A program made the position numbers and the translations under genes. Source: Neorhizobium galegae (GTDB lineage Bacteria > Pseudomonadota > Alphaproteobacteria > Rhizobiales > Rhizobiaceae). Taken from it: a stretch of 64,000 bases of DNA. The notes under the pieces were generated by a model. It searched no databases. It was not told the DNA's origin and was given only the letters and a program-made list of their open reading frames with translations. Positions 43,487 through 53,157 of the stretch are shown piece by piece. Positions within the stretch are counted from its first letter, which is position 1. Each line of letters opens with the position of its first letter. The stretch lies in NCBI RefSeq assembly GCF_021391675.1, contig NZ_CP090095.1:4067001-4131000 (forward strand), read 5' to 3'.

Positions 43487-44146
43487 CTAGGCGCCGCGGT
43501 CCGCAAAGGAAAGCCGCAGATCGGGCAGTTTTCCACCGGGGTGGGGCACGCGCGCCGAGAAACCGCGGCTCTGACCACCTTCGATGGACGACGCCGGCGG
43601 CGAGATCAGCGTCGTGGCAATCAGCGTCTGGCCGGACATCAGCTCGGCGCGGATTTGCGGCATGGCACGATTGTCGCCGCTGCGGTTCTCGACGATGCCG
43701 TTGATCAGCAGAACGCGCATGCCGTTCGCATCCTGCGGCGTCATCGTCACATGGGTGATGTCGAGCGTCGGCCCGGCTCCTGCCGTCGCCGAACCGGCGA
43801 ACAGGAACGTGAAGCCGCCCGCGAGGCTGAAAACGGTAACGAAGACGATGGCCACTACTGCCGAGAAGAAATCGGCGGAAAGACGCATAAGGCCACGCTC
43901 AGTTCCTGCGAGAACCCGTTCCGCAAACGAGGGTGCGGCGACCACGGTTTCCGGGCGCTTGGTGCGATTGTCATTGTGCGAGCGCGGGGCCGGCCCTCGA
44001 CGGAAGGTCTCGCGAACCGGGACGAACTGGGCGTCGACCACCTCGCCGCGCCGCGGGTTCACCCGCGTCGTGCGCGCGGAAGGTTCCGGCGGCAGGATGT
44101 CCATCTGGATGACTGTTTTGCCCTGATGGCTGCTAAACGTGCTCAT
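43487..44146 (-). CDS. DUF3426-like membrane protein without zinc ribbon, 219 aa
   Basis: Divergent from ftsE across 207 bases. The N-terminal 90 residues are charged and likely unstructured (MSTFSSHQGKTVIQMDILPP, RPETVVAAPSFAERV). A membrane helix follows (ADFFSAVVAIVFVTVFSLAG) and then a beta domain (GMRVLLINGIVENRSGDNRA; MSGQTLIATTLISPPASSIE) of DUF3426 type. Relatives begin with a zinc ribbon of the MJ0042 type; this protein has none. Its function is unknown, but in alphaproteobacteria such genes often sit beside ftsEX. Confidence 0.72.
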   Translation of the reverse strand: MSTFSSHQGKTVIQMDILPPEPSARTTRVNPRRGEVVDAQFVPVRETFRRGPAPRSHNDNRTKRPETVVAAPSFAERVLAGTERGLMRLSADFFSAVVAIVFVTVFSLAGGFTFLFAGSATAGAGPTLDITHVTMTPQDANGMRVLLINGIVENRSGDNRAMPQIRAELMSGQTLIATTLISPPASSIEGGQSRGFSARVPHPGGKLPDLRLSFADRGA

Positions 44147-44353
44147 GGGGCCCTCTTCGGCCCGTTTTCCCCTTTGTTCGGGATTGCGGGCATTGAATCG
44201 AATCCTGCTCAGTCGTAAATTGAAATGGTTAACGCTTCGCAAATACGGCCTGAAATTAGCCCTTTTCCGCGCGTGATTTACCGTTCGTTTACCCGGGTCG
44301 TTAAGAGATAGACGGGCACCAGAGAGTCGAAAGAGCGAGGACTGGGTCATCCG

Positions 44354-45013
44354 TTGATTCATTTCGAAAATGTTGGTCTGCGCTATGGGATGGGTCCCGA
44401 GATCCTGCGGGATATGACCTTCGACATCCCCAAGCGCTCATTCCAGTTCCTCACGGGCCCATCGGGCGCTGGGAAGACCACCCTGCTGCGCCTGCTGTTC
44501 ATGTCGCTGCATCCGACCCGCGGCATCATCCACATGTTCGGCCGCGACCTGTCGCAGATCCCCCGCGCCGAACTGCCGATGCTGCGCCGCCGGGTCGGCA
44601 TCGTCTTCCAGGATTTCCGCCTGCTCGACCATCTGACGACCTACGAGAACGTCGCGCTGCCGCTGCGCGTGCGCGGCAAGGAGGAAAGCTCCTACCGCAA
44701 CGACGTGATCGAGCTTCTGAAATGGGTCGGGCTCGGCGAACGTATCAACGTGCTGCCGGCCGTTCTGTCCGGCGGCGAGAAGCAGCGTGCGGCGATTGCC
44801 CGCGCGCTGATGGACCAGCCGGAAATCCTGCTCGCCGACGAGCCGACCGGCAATGTCGACCCGCCGATGGCGCGCCGGCTCCTCAATCTCTTCCTCGAAC
44901 TCAACCGGCTCGGCACCGCCGTCGTCATCGCCACCCATGATCTGGCCTTGATGGACCAGGTGGATGCAAGGCGGATGATCCTCACCGAAGGGCGGCTCGA
45001 CATCTATGAATGA
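44354..45013 (+). CDS. ftsE: Cell division ATP-binding protein FtsE
   Basis: The ABC ATPase that, with FtsX, couples cell division to peptidoglycan hydrolase control. It starts at TTG 44354 (LIHFENVGLRYGMGPEILRD). The Walker A motif is GPSGAGKTTLLRLL. FRLLDHLTTYENVALPLRVR follows, then the signature LSGGEKQRAAIARALMDQP and Walker B EILLADEPTGNVDPP; ATHDLALMDQ completes the set. The 219-aa length is normal. Its end overlaps ftsX by 8 bases. The TTG start lowers initiation relative to ftsX unless coupled. Confidence 0.95.
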   Translation: MIHFENVGLRYGMGPEILRDMTFDIPKRSFQFLTGPSGAGKTTLLRLLFMSLHPTRGIIHMFGRDLSQIPRAELPMLRRRVGIVFQDFRLLDHLTTYENVALPLRVRGKEESSYRNDVIELLKWVGLGERINVLPAVLSGGEKQRAAIARALMDQPEILLADEPTGNVDPPMARRLLNLFLELNRLGTAVVIATHDLALMDQVDARRMILTEGRLDIYE

Positions 45014-46064
45014 GCTGAGCCGCCCGAAAGCGACCAAGAGCGCCCAATCGCAGAAGCCCGCGAACGAGCAGCAGGCTCCGCCGGCCGGGCCGAAGCAGGC
45101 GCGCCGCGTCGAGATGCGGGTGCGCCCGACAGCCCCGATCCTGCCGCCCTCTAACATCCAGGGCAACGCGCTGCTGGTGGTGATCGCCATCATGGCCTTC
45201 CTCGCCTGCCTGACGCTCGGCGCCGTCAGCATGGTGAGGGCGACGGCATCGAGCTGGCAGAGCCAGATTTCCCGCGAGATCACCATCCAGATCAAACCCG
45301 ATGACGGGCTCGACATGGATGCGGCTTTGAAGAAGGCCCGCGACCTGGCGCTCACCTTCGTCGGCACCCGCGAGGGCACGATCATGGACGAAAGCGCGAC
45401 GGCAAGGCTTCTGGAGCCGTGGCTCGGCACCGGACTGAACCTCGCCGACCTGCCCGTGCCGCGCCTCGTCATCGTCACCATCGACGAGCAGAACCCGCCC
45501 GATTTCGCCGGAATGCGCGATCTCCTGAAGACGGAAATCCCGCAGGCCTTCCTCGACGATCACCGCACCTGGGTGGATCGCCTGGTGTCGATGGCCCATA
45601 CGACGGTGCTGATCGGCATGGGCGTCCTCATCCTGGTTTTCACGGCGATGATCCTGACGGTGATCTTCGCCACCCGCGGGGCGCTCTCCGGCAATCGCCA
45701 TATCGTCGAGGTGCTGCATTTCGTCGGCGCCGAAAGCTCTTTCGTAGCCGGTGAATTCCAGAAACATTTCCTAAAGATCAGCATCAAGGGCTCGGCCGCC
45801 GGCGGTGCGCTCGCAGCCGCTATGTTCGCCATCGCCAACATGTGGCAGGCGAATTCGCTGGCGACGCCGGAAAGCGACCAGGCGAGCGCCCTGTTCGGCT
45901 CCTTCACCATCGGTCTCGGCGGCTATCTCGGCATCTTCGCCACAATGATCGTGATCGCGCTGCTGACGACGCTGACGGCCCGGTTCACGGTCATGCGCAC
46001 GATCGACGAAATCGACCTGATCCGTTCCGATCCGGCGCGATCCGACGGATTATCAGCTTCTTGA
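45006..46064 (+). CDS. ftsX: Cell division protein FtsX
   Basis: The permease-like partner of FtsE, 352 aa. The N-terminal 50 residues are a disordered basic extension typical of alphaproteobacteria (KSAQSQKPANEQQAPPAGPK). Membrane segments are near 55-80 (NALLVVIAIMAFLACLTLGA), 200-220 (TTVLIGMGVLILVFTAMILT), 255-275 (SIKGSAAGGALAAAMFAIAN) and 305-325 (GGYLGIFATMIVIALLTTLT), with a large periplasmic domain between the first two. It overlaps ftsE by 8 bases, so the two are coupled. Confidence 0.93.
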   Translation: MNELSRPKATKSAQSQKPANEQQAPPAGPKQARRVEMRVRPTAPILPPSNIQGNALLVVIAIMAFLACLTLGAVSMVRATASSWQSQISREITIQIKPDDGLDMDAALKKARDLALTFVGTREGTIMDESATARLLEPWLGTGLNLADLPVPRLVIVTIDEQNPPDFAGMRDLLKTEIPQAFLDDHRTWVDRLVSMAHTTVLIGMGVLILVFTAMILTVIFATRGALSGNRHIVEVLHFVGAESSFVAGEFQKHFLKISIKGSAAGGALAAAMFAIANMWQANSLATPESDQASALFGSFTIGLGGYLGIFATMIVIALLTTLTARFTVMRTIDEIDLIRSDPARSDGLSAS

Positions 46065-46128
46065 AACGGGTCACGTCCCTCTGTAGGTTAGCCCTGTTCT
46101 CGCCACGAATCTCCGGCTATGGACAATC

Positions 46129-46860
46129 ATGACACCGGCTCCGACAACACCCGAAAGTGAAGCGGATCGCCACCCGCGGCGGTGGCTCGGGGGAGTGTTT
46201 GCGCGCAACAGCCGGCTGCGCTGGGCCGCCCGGCGCATCATCATGGCCTGCGTGCTCGGATTGGCGCTGCTTTTTGGCGGGTTTTTGTGGTTTGCGAATG
46301 CGGTGACGTCACTGAAGGCGCCTGACGGCGTCAAGGCCGATGCGATCGTCGTATTGACCGGTGGTTACCTGCGCATCGAGCAGGCGCTCGGGCTTTTGCG
46401 GGACGGAGCCGGCCGGCGCCTGCTGATCTCGGGCGCGCATCCGTCCACCAGCCCGACCCAGATCCGCAAGGTCACGCAGGCCTCGCCCGACCTCTTCGCC
46501 TGCTGCGTCGATATCGGCTACGATGCGATCGACACGATCGGCAATGCCAACGAAATCACCCGCTGGATCCACGACCACGGCTACAGGTCCGTGCTGGTGG
46601 TGACCAACAACTATCACATGCTGCGCAGCCTGCACGAACTGCGCCGCGCCGATCCGGTAACGGAATTCATCCCCTATCCCGTGGTCAGTTCCGATCTCAC
46701 CCGAAAAGCCTGGTTCGCCGAGCCGGACGTGTTGCGCACCATGCTTTCAGAATACGGCAAGGTCGTGCTGGCGACCTGCCGCGACTGGTTCGGCATCGAG
46801 CGCGGCAGCGGACTGCGCAACGAGGACCCGCCGAAGACCGCAACAAAGACCGCGCCCTGA
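46129..46860 (+). CDS. YdcF-family membrane protein (DUF218), 243 aa
   Basis: A 243-aa protein with a membrane helix (RIIMACVLGLALLFGGFLWF) and the DUF218 fold: ADAIVVLTGGYLRIEQALGL, RRLLISGAHPSTSPTQIRKV, IGYDAIDTIGNANEITRWIH, SVLVVTNNYHMLRSLHELRR. Conserved Glu/Arg/His positions (GNANE; NNYHMLR) are present. Members of this family act in envelope or exopolysaccharide biogenesis, but the reaction is not established. It lies between ftsX and plsC in the same direction. Confidence 0.88.
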   Translation: MTPAPTTPESEADRHPRRWLGGVFARNSRLRWAARRIIMACVLGLALLFGGFLWFANAVTSLKAPDGVKADAIVVLTGGYLRIEQALGLLRDGAGRRLLISGAHPSTSPTQIRKVTQASPDLFACCVDIGYDAIDTIGNANEITRWIHDHGYRSVLVVTNNYHMLRSLHELRRADPVTEFIPYPVVSSDLTRKAWFAEPDVLRTMLSEYGKVVLATCRDWFGIERGSGLRNEDPPKTATKTAP

Positions 46861-46944
46861 CACTTTTCCCTCCGCATGAGCCCCCGGCGCTTTTTTCGCA
46901 GCGCGATCTCGTGTAGGCAACGCCTGTCCAAGAGGAAGCCTTTC

Positions 46945-47736
46945 ATGCTGCTGGTGCGTTCGGTTCTTTTCAATACCGCCTTCTACACAAACCTGATCGT
47001 CCGCATGATCGTGCTGAGCCCGATCTATTTCCTGATGCCGCGCAAGGCGGCCTACCGCATCCCCAAAGCCTGGGCCGCCTCCTGCAACTGGCTGATGGCA
47101 AAGATCGTCGGCGCCACCTTCGAGATCGAGGGGCTGGAAAACGTGCCCGAGGGTGGTTGCATCTTCGCCCCCAAGCATCAATCCGCCTGGGATACCGTCG
47201 CGCTCCTGCCCTGGCAGCGGGACCCGGTCTATATCCTCAAGCGCGAGCTGATGTGGATCCCGCTGTTCGGCTGGTACGCCGCCAAACAGAAGATGATCCC
47301 GGTCAACCGCGGCGCCCGCGGCAAGGTCATGGTCGACGTCATGAACCGGACGAAGGAGGAGATGGCCAACAACCGCCAGCTCATCATCTACCCGGAAGGC
47401 ACGCGCCGGCCGCCGGGGGCCGAGCCGCAATACCGCTACGGCATCGCCCGCATCTATCGCGACGTCGAGGTACCCGTCGTGCCGATCGTCGCCCATTGGG
47501 GCCTGTTCTGGGGCCGCCGCAAGCTCATCAAATATCCCGGCCATTTCAAGGTCCGCATCCTGCCGCCGATCGCACCGGGCATGGATCCGGATGCTTTTTA
47601 CGCCCTTCTGGTCGAAACGCTGGAACGGGAAAGCGACAAGCTGCTGGTCGAGACCGTGGCTGCCAATCCGCACCTGCCCCTGCCGCCCTCGGCGGTCAAA
47701 CGGCTTGCGGAGCTGAAGGCTCAGACGGCGGCCTGA
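46945..47736 (+). CDS. plsC: 1-acyl-sn-glycerol-3-phosphate acyltransferase
   Basis: It makes phosphatidic acid from lysophosphatidic acid. The 263-aa protein has the N-terminal helix region LLVRSVLFNTAFYTNLIVRM and the motif HxxxxD in FAPKHQSAWDTVALLPWQRD. EGTR follows in LIIYPEGTRRPPGAEPQYRY and VPIVAHWGLFWGRRKLIKYP later. ATG 46945 has AGAGGAAG upstream. The 3' end overlaps the convergent gamma-glutamylcyclotransferase gene by 16 bases. No anomalies. Confidence 0.93.
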   Translation: MLLVRSVLFNTAFYTNLIVRMIVLSPIYFLMPRKAAYRIPKAWAASCNWLMAKIVGATFEIEGLENVPEGGCIFAPKHQSAWDTVALLPWQRDPVYILKRELMWIPLFGWYAAKQKMIPVNRGARGKVMVDVMNRTKEEMANNRQLIIYPEGTRRPPGAEPQYRYGIARIYRDVEVPVVPIVAHWGLFWGRRKLIKYPGHFKVRILPPIAPGMDPDAFYALLVETLERESDKLLVETVAANPHLPLPPSAVKRLAELKAQTAA

Positions 47737-48269
47737 GCTCGGGCGGCCACCGCCGCGCCGACGCCTTCCAGCCAGTGATCGCGAATGCCCATTTCCTTCA
47801 GATGCGCCAGCGTGTTGAACAGGTAGGTATCGTTCGGGCCCGACTGGCCGACGGAAACACGGACGATTTCCGCCGCCTGCTCGATCTCCAGAGCGCCGGC
47901 ATATTGGACATGGTTGCGATCGACGATATAGCCGACCGCCTTGACCTGCCGCCTGTCGCCGAGGGAGACGGGAAGAATCTTTTCCAGATAGACATTCGTG
48001 ACGAGTTCGCGGCGGCGCAGATAATCGAGCACGTCCTCCCGGTTCTCCCCGCTCACCTGGAAGGCAACGCCGCGGCATGAGCCGCCGCGGTCGAGTCCGA
48101 GGACCAGGCCCGGATGATCCGGGGTGCCGCGATGCACGTGAGACCAGACGCAGAGGGAGCGGCGGAAGCCGAAGGCACGTGCGGTCAGTCTTTCCTCAAA
48201 CGCAAAACCCGGGTTCCACATCAGGGACCCGTAGCCAAACACCCAAAATTCGTCCATATCCCGCGCCAC
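47721..48269 (-). CDS. Gamma-glutamylcyclotransferase (ChaC-type), 182 aa
   Basis: It cleaves the gamma-glutamyl bond of glutathione with release of 5-oxoproline. GTG 48269 (VARDMDEFWVFGYGSLMWNP) is preceded by GGAATG; an ATG 12 bases later is an alternative. The family signature FGYGSLMWNPGF and the later RGVAFQVSGENREDVLDYLR segment support the call. It converges on plsC and diverges from the DUF2125 gene across 54 bases, so promoters overlap. Confidence 0.88.
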   Translation of the reverse strand: MARDMDEFWVFGYGSLMWNPGFAFEERLTARAFGFRRSLCVWSHVHRGTPDHPGLVLGLDRGGSCRGVAFQVSGENREDVLDYLRRRELVTNVYLEKILPVSLGDRRQVKAVGYIVDRNHVQYAGALEIEQAAEIVRVSVGQSGPNDTYLFNTLAHLKEMGIRDHWLEGVGAAVAARAQAAV

Positions 48270-48323
48270 ACCATTCCAATCGAAGCGACCCGCCCCAACT
48301 TCCCAGCACCATTGGAGAACATC

Positions 48324-49328
48324 ATGGCAGCGTCAAGCCGAACTGGCGTCAGCGGAAAATTATGGCTCCTCGCCTCCGGGGTGGTGCTGGTGATCGCCCT
48401 TTATACGGCCGGCTGGTTCTATGGCGCCTCGGTGCTGAAGGAGCGGACGCTGAGCCTGCTCGGCAGCCAGGAAAAGCGCGGCATCTCGGCCGAATGCACT
48501 GACGCGGACTATCGCGGCTACCCGTTCCGGATCGGCCTGTTCTGCTCGAAAGTATCGGTCGACGACCGCGCCAACGGCATTTCCGCAATGTTCGGATCCC
48601 TGCGGTCCGCAGCCCAGGTCTACAATCCCGGCCATATCGTCTGGGAACTCGATTCGCCGGTCGAAATCCGCACCGGTCACGGACTTTCGGTCTCGACCAC
48701 CTGGGAAAATTTCCAGTCGAGCCTGACCACCCGGTTTCGCGGGGTGGAGCGCACCTCCACCGTGATCGAGAACGCCAGGACGAACATCCTGTCGTCGGCC
48801 ACGGGCCAGGCTTTCAACATCAGCGCCGGACACACCGAAATCCATTTGCGCCAGAACGGTCCCGACCTCGACGCGGCCCTGACGCTGCAAAACACCGACA
48901 TGGTGATGAAGGATCTGCCGCAGCTTCTGCCGCGGTTCACGGCCAATCTCGACCTGACCCTGACCGGCCGCGCCGGCATGATCGACGGAACCGATCCGAA
49001 CGGAACCGCTCTCTACGGCACGCAGGGCCAGATGCGCAGTATTTCGGCCGATCTCGGTGATGGCAAGCTGATCACCGTTTCCGGTCCCTTTTCCTTCGAC
49101 GAGCAGGGTTATCTGTCGGGCAAGCTGAAGCTCCGGATCGAGCAGATCGATGCGTGGCGCGACAGCCTGAGCCAGGCTTTTCCGCAGATCGCCCCGACGC
49201 TGAAGACCGCCGCCAACATGCTGTCCGCACTCGGCCGCGGCAAGAGCGCGTCGCTGGACCTCACCATCAACCGCGGCAAGGTTTTCGCCGGCGGCTTCAT
49301 CCAGATCGGCGAAATCCCGCCGATCTGA
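48324..49328 (+). CDS. DUF2125 domain-containing envelope protein, 334 aa
   Basis: An N-terminal membrane anchor (LWLLASGVVLVIALYTAGWF) is followed by the typical DUF2125 start with paired Cys (GISAECTDADYRGYPFRIGL, then FCSKVSVDDRANG). Strand-rich repeats follow (HIVWELDSPVEIRTGHGLSV; ANLDLTLTGRAGMIDGTDPN; SGKLKLRIEQIDAWRDSLSQ). The function is unknown; the protein is likely periplasmic. ATG 48324 has TTGGAGAAC upstream. It ends 6 bases before the convergent tyrC stop. Confidence 0.85.
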   Translation: MAASSRTGVSGKLWLLASGVVLVIALYTAGWFYGASVLKERTLSLLGSQEKRGISAECTDADYRGYPFRIGLFCSKVSVDDRANGISAMFGSLRSAAQVYNPGHIVWELDSPVEIRTGHGLSVSTTWENFQSSLTTRFRGVERTSTVIENARTNILSSATGQAFNISAGHTEIHLRQNGPDLDAALTLQNTDMVMKDLPQLLPRFTANLDLTLTGRAGMIDGTDPNGTALYGTQGQMRSISADLGDGKLITVSGPFSFDEQGYLSGKLKLRIEQIDAWRDSLSQAFPQIAPTLKTAANMLSALGRGKSASLDLTINRGKVFAGGFIQIGEIPPI

Positions 49329-49334
49329 CCGGGA

Positions 49335-50264
49335 TCATTTCTTCGGATCGAGCGCGTGACGGCCGAAATCCGGCGCGTCGACATCCTGGCCGGCCTGGAC
49401 GATCGAGCGGCGGATGGCGCGGGTGCGGGTGAAGAGTTCGAACAGCTTGTCGCCCTCGCCCCAGCGGATTGCCCGCTGCAGGTAGGCGAGGTCTTCCGAA
49501 AACCGTGCCAGCATTTCCAGGATCGCATCCTTGTTGTGCAGGCACACGTCCCGCCACATGGTCGGGTCGGACGCCGCAAGGCGGGTGAAATCGCGAAAAC
49601 CGGAGGCGGAATATTTGATGACTTCCGCGTCGGTCACCGTCTCCAGATCGTCCGCGGTGCCGACGATGTTGTAGGCGATGATATGCGGCAGGTGGGAGAC
49701 GATCGCCAGAACCTTGTCATGGTGTTGCGGATCCATCTCGTCGATCCGCGAACCGAGCGCCATCCAGAAGGACTTCAGCGTGTCGAGGGCCGCCTGATCC
49801 GTATCCGGCAGCGGCGTGAAGATGCACCAGCGATCCCGGAACAGGCCGACAAACCCGGCATCCGGACCGGATTTTTCGGTGCCCGCAAGCGGGTGGCCCG
49901 GAATGAAATGCACGCCTTCCGGCATATGCGGCGCCATCTGCGCGATGACGGAGGCCTTGGTGGAACCGACGTCGGTGACAATCGCGCCGGGCTTCAGGCT
50001 GCCGGCGATCTGCTTTGCAACCGCTTCCGATGCGCCGACCGGTACCGAGACGATGACCAGATCGGCATCCTTCACCGCGTCCGCGGCTGAGGAAACGTAA
50101 TGCGTGCCGAGCGCCAGCTCTTCGGCGCGTTTCAGGGTTTCGGCGCTGCGGCTGGAAATCACCACCTCGCCGGCTAGGCCCAGTTCCTTGACGTCCCGTG
50201 CGATCGACGAGCCGATCAGGCCGATGCCGATCAACGCGATCCGGTCGAAAAGCGGCGTGCTCAT
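49335..50264 (-). CDS. tyrC: Cyclohexadienyl (prephenate/arogenate) dehydrogenase
   Basis: It oxidatively decarboxylates prephenate or arogenate for tyrosine synthesis. The 309-aa protein has [20 protein letters not shown] (Rossmann), [36 protein letters not shown], and [20 protein letters not shown], a substrate-binding segment. [20 protein letters not shown] is the conserved helical domain. Its start overlaps the end of hisC by 4 bases, so the two genes form a coupled hisC-tyrC operon, consistent with HisC-type transaminases serving aromatic amino acids as well. Confidence 0.92.
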   Translation of the reverse strand: MSTPLFDRIALIGIGLIGSSIARDVKELGLAGEVVISSRSAETLKRAEELALGTHYVSSAADAVKDADLVIVSVPVGASEAVAKQIAGSLKPGAIVTDVGSTKASVIAQMAPHMPEGVHFIPGHPLAGTEKSGPDAGFVGLFRDRWCIFTPLPDTDQAALDTLKSFWMALGSRIDEMDPQHHDKVLAIVSHLPHIIAYNIVGTADDLETVTDAEVIKYSASGFRDFTRLAASDPTMWRDVCLHNKDAILEMLARFSEDLAYLQRAIRWGEGDKLFELFTRTRAIRRSIVQAGQDVDAPDFGRHALDPKK

Positions 50265-51370
50265 GCGCTTCTGCCCATGAATTCGCCGAGCGTCTCGATG
50301 ACGCCGCGATTGGCCTCCTCCGAGCCGATCGTCATGCGCAACGCGTTCGGGAATCCGTAGCCTTTGACGGCGCGAAGGATATAACCGCGGCTGGTGAGAA
50401 ACGCATCCGCTTCCGGCGCCCGTTTGCCGTCGACATCCGGGAAATGGATGAGCACGAAATTGGCGACCGACGGCGTCACCTTGAGGCCGATCGCCTCCAG
50501 CGCATGGGTGAGCTTGCTCTGCCAGAGATTGTTGTGCTCGACGGCCTTTTCGACGAAGGCCTGATCACGGATCGCGGCTGCACCTGCGGCAATCGCCGGA
50601 GCGTTCATGTTGAACGGGCCACGCACCCGGTTCAGCGCATCGAGAATGCCGGCCGGGCCGTACATCCAGCCGATGCGCAGCGCCGCAAGGCCGTAGACCT
50701 TGGAGAAGGTGCGGGTCATCACGACGTTCTTGTTGGAGGATACCAGTTCGAGGCCGGCTTCGTAGTCGTTCTTGCGCACATATTCCGCGTAAGCCGCATC
50801 GAGCACCAGGATGACGCTTTTCGGCAGGCCGGCATGCAGGCGGCGGATATCGGCGACCGGGACATAGGTGCCGGTCGGATTGCCCGGATTGGCGATGAAC
50901 ACTATCTTCGTCTTGTCGGTGACGGCAGCGAGGATCGCGTCGACATCGACGGTGCAATCCTTCTCCTTGACCTCGACGACCGTGGCGCCGGCGCCCATGA
51001 TCTGGATCTTGTAGACGAGGAAGCCGTGCTCGGTGATGATGGCCTCGTCGCCGGCGCCGAGATAGACGTGGCAGAGCAGGCCGAGCAGCTCATCCGAGCC
51101 GTTGCCGCACATGATGTTCGCGATATTGAGGCCATGCACCGAGGCGATCGCCTCGCGCAGCGCTATCGCCTGGCCGTCCGGATAAAGTTCGAGATTGCCG
51201 GCAGCCTGTTTGAAAGCCTCGATCGCCTTCGGGCTGGCGCCGAGCGGCGTCTCGTTGGACGAAAGCTTGAAGACGCGCGCCACGCCCGGAGCATGTTCCT
51301 TGCCGGGCACATAGGCGGCGATATCCAGAATGCCGGGACGCGGAACGGGCTCACTCGTGACGATGCTCAT
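50261..51370 (-). CDS. hisC: Histidinol-phosphate / aromatic aminotransferase
   Basis: A PLP transaminase of histidine synthesis, likely also acting on aromatic amino acids given its coupling to tyrC. The 369-aa protein has [60 protein letters not shown] (PLP-Asn/Pro), [11 protein letters not shown], and the PLP lysine in [21 protein letters not shown] typical C-terminal [20 protein letters not shown] ends the fold. It starts 188 bases after the methyltransferase stop; a repeat element lies between the two. Confidence 0.92.
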   Translation of the reverse strand: MSIVTSEPVPRPGILDIAAYVPGKEHAPGVARVFKLSSNETPLGASPKAIEAFKQAAGNLELYPDGQAIALREAIASVHGLNIANIMCGNGSDELLGLLCHVYLGAGDEAIITEHGFLVYKIQIMGAGATVVEVKEKDCTVDVDAILAAVTDKTKIVFIANPGNPTGTYVPVADIRRLHAGLPKSVILVLDAAYAEYVRKNDYEAGLELVSSNKNVVMTRTFSKVYGLAALRIGWMYGPAGILDALNRVRGPFNMNAPAIAAGAAAIRDQAFVEKAVEHNNLWQSKLTHALEAIGLKVTPSVANFVLIHFPDVDGKRAPEADAFLTSRGYILRAVKGYGFPNALRMTIGSEEANRGVIETLGEFMGRSA

Positions 51371-51458
51371 CGGATCAACCTTTTCGGAAATGCCTGAAAC
51401 GGCGGGTGATCTTGAGGCATTAAAGCCGAAAAAGGCCTTTGTCGAGGGGTGAGGAATG

Positions 51459-51529
51459 GTCGGCGCAGCCGACGAAACGATCCAGTGAATCGTTTCGAAT
51501 GACGAACGCCCTGAGCCAAAGCGAAGGGC
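51459..51529. repeat. Rhizobial palindromic repeat (RIME/REP-like), three tandem stem-loops
   Basis: Three consecutive hairpins lie between hisC and the methyltransferase: GTCGGC-GCA-GCCGAC (51459-51473), CGAAACGAT-CCAGTGA-ATCGTTTCG (51473-51497) and GCCCT/AGGGC (51508-51529). The middle palindrome resembles a sequence often seen in intergenic mosaic elements of Rhizobiaceae. It could act as a bidirectional transcription barrier or an mRNA stabiliser. The hairpins are seen; the family name is from memory. Confidence 0.55.
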
Positions 51530-51557
51530 CGGAGAATGCAGTCAGATGAGGGACGAC

Positions 51558-52298
51558 TCACCGCGTCCGCGTCGTCGGGACGCCCTGGGGCGCCAGCACC
51601 GGCACGAAGACGCGGCGCGACGCGCGCGCGGCGACCGGCAGGCCCTGGTAGAGGCGCTTCTGGGCCTCCACCACGATGACCCCGGAAAAGACCGGCCAGA
51701 AGCGCCGGCCTAAGCGCTCGAAGGCCTGGCGCAGCTTCAGCACGGCGCGAATCTTCGACGGCGGGAAGAACAGTGCCTCGGCGCTGGCGCCCGGCGTGAA
51801 ATTGGTCTCGCGCAGCAGCGAGGTGAGCTGCCCGCGCGAATACGGCCGGCCGGAGCCGAACGGCGTGTGTTCCATGCGCGCCCAGACGCCGCGCCGGTTG
51901 GGCACGACGATGACCAACCGCCCGCCGGGCGCCAGCACCCGCCAGAGTTCCTTCAAGGTCTCCCGCGGGTTCTCGGCAAATTCCAGGGAATGCACCATCA
52001 GCACGCGGTCGATGGAAGAGTCCGGCAGCGGCAGCTCCTCGTCGAAGACGAGAGCGGTCGAGGAAAGCTCGCTGACCGGCCAGTTCACCGCCCCCTGCCC
52101 CGCCGGCATGAAGGCGAAGGTGCGTTCCGTATCGGCGCGGAAACGGTCGAGATAGGGCACCGCATAACCAAGACCCACCAGCCGCTCTTCCGGCAGCCTT
52201 GCCCAGAGCGAGGAGAGCGCGAACGTGATCGACTGCTCGGCAAGGTGGCCGAGGGGTGAGTGATAGAATTCACGGAGATCGACGATATCGGCGTGCAT
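51558..52298 (-). CDS. Class I SAM-dependent methyltransferase, 246 aa
   Basis: The sequence has the Rossmann order of a class I methyltransferase with a divergent motif I ([15 protein letters not shown]), then [20 protein letters not shown] (motif II), [40 protein letters not shown] and [20 protein letters not shown]. The C-terminus is unusually basic and Pro/Arg-rich. The substrate is unknown. Neighbouring gloB is divergent with an 88-base gap; in many rhizobia a methyltransferase of this type accompanies gloB. Confidence 0.83.
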   Translation of the reverse strand: MHADIVDLREFYHSPLGHLAEQSITFALSSLWARLPEERLVGLGYAVPYLDRFRADTERTFAFMPAGQGAVNWPVSELSSTALVFDEELPLPDSSIDRVLMVHSLEFAENPRETLKELWRVLAPGGRLVIVVPNRRGVWARMEHTPFGSGRPYSRGQLTSLLRETNFTPGASAEALFFPPSKIRAVLKLRQAFERLGRRFWPVFSGVIVVEAQKRLYQGLPVAARASRRVFVPVLAPQGVPTTRTR

Positions 52299-52386
52299 TT
52301 GTAATTTGGTACCAGACGGTGGTTGGACTTCAAGGGACCAGTCTCTACATTGTGACGCAAAACTCTTTCAGCAATGGGGTTATGTT

Positions 52387-53157
52387 ATGAGACCACTGGA
52401 ACTCGAAGTTTTTTCATGCCGCAGCGATAATTACGGCGTTCTCGTGCACGATCCGGAAAGCGGTCTGACGGCCTCGATCGATGCGCCGGAGGAAAAGCCG
52501 ATCCTCGAAGCGGCGGCCAGCCGCGGCTGGAAGATCACCCACATCTTCACCACCCATCACCACGGCGACCATGTCGAAGCCAACCTGGCGCTCAAGGAAA
52601 AGTTCGGGCTGGAGATCATCGGCCCGTTCAACGAAGCGGTGGCGATCCCCGGTCTCGACAGGACCATGGCGGATGGTGACGAGTTCCAGTTCGGCGATCA
52701 TCTCGTCTGCGTCCTCGAGACGCCGGGCCACACCGCCGGCCATATCTGCTACCATTTCCCCGACGACAAGATCCTGTTCGCGGCAGATACGCTGTTTGCG
52801 CTCGGCTGCGGCCGGCTACTCGAACGCCCGGCGGCCGACATGTGGCATTCGCTGCAGAAGCTCGCCGTTCTGCCGGACGAGACGGCCGTCTATTTCGGTC
52901 ACGAATATACGCTTTCGAATGCGAAGTTCGCACTGAGCGTCGATCCGGACAACGAGCGTCTGCAGGCGCGCGCGAGTGAGATCGAGGCCCAGCGCGCGGC
53001 CGGCCGGTTCACCATTCCGACGACGATCGGGCTGGAGAAAGAGACCAATCCCTTCCTGCGCGCATCAGACCCCGCCATCCGCCGCAACCTCCTGATGGAG
53101 AGCAAATCCAACGAGGAAGTGTTTGCCGAAATCCGCAAGCGCAAGGACAATTTCTGA
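52387..53157 (+). CDS. gloB: Hydroxyacylglutathione hydrolase (glyoxalase II)
   Basis: It hydrolyses S-D-lactoylglutathione in methylglyoxal detoxification. The 256-aa metallo-beta-lactamase-fold enzyme has the metal motif [56 protein letters not shown], and [20 protein letters not shown]. All metal ligands are present. ATG 52387 ([20 protein letters not shown]) is preferred to an earlier in-frame start. It is followed by the cupin gene with no gap (TGA-ATG). Confidence 0.94.
   Translation: MRPLELEVFSCRSDNYGVLVHDPESGLTASIDAPEEKPILEAAASRGWKITHIFTTHHHGDHVEANLALKEKFGLEIIGPFNEAVAIPGLDRTMADGDEFQFGDHLVCVLETPGHTAGHICYHFPDDKILFAADTLFALGCGRLLERPAADMWHSLQKLAVLPDETAVYFGHEYTLSNAKFALSVDPDNERLQARASEIEAQRAAGRFTIPTTIGLEKETNPFLRASDPAIRRNLLMESKSNEEVFAEIRKRKDNF

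Noticed and set aside
46747..48078. 443-residue minus frame through ydcF-plsC
   Set aside because: Shadow of three plus-strand genes with convincing motifs.
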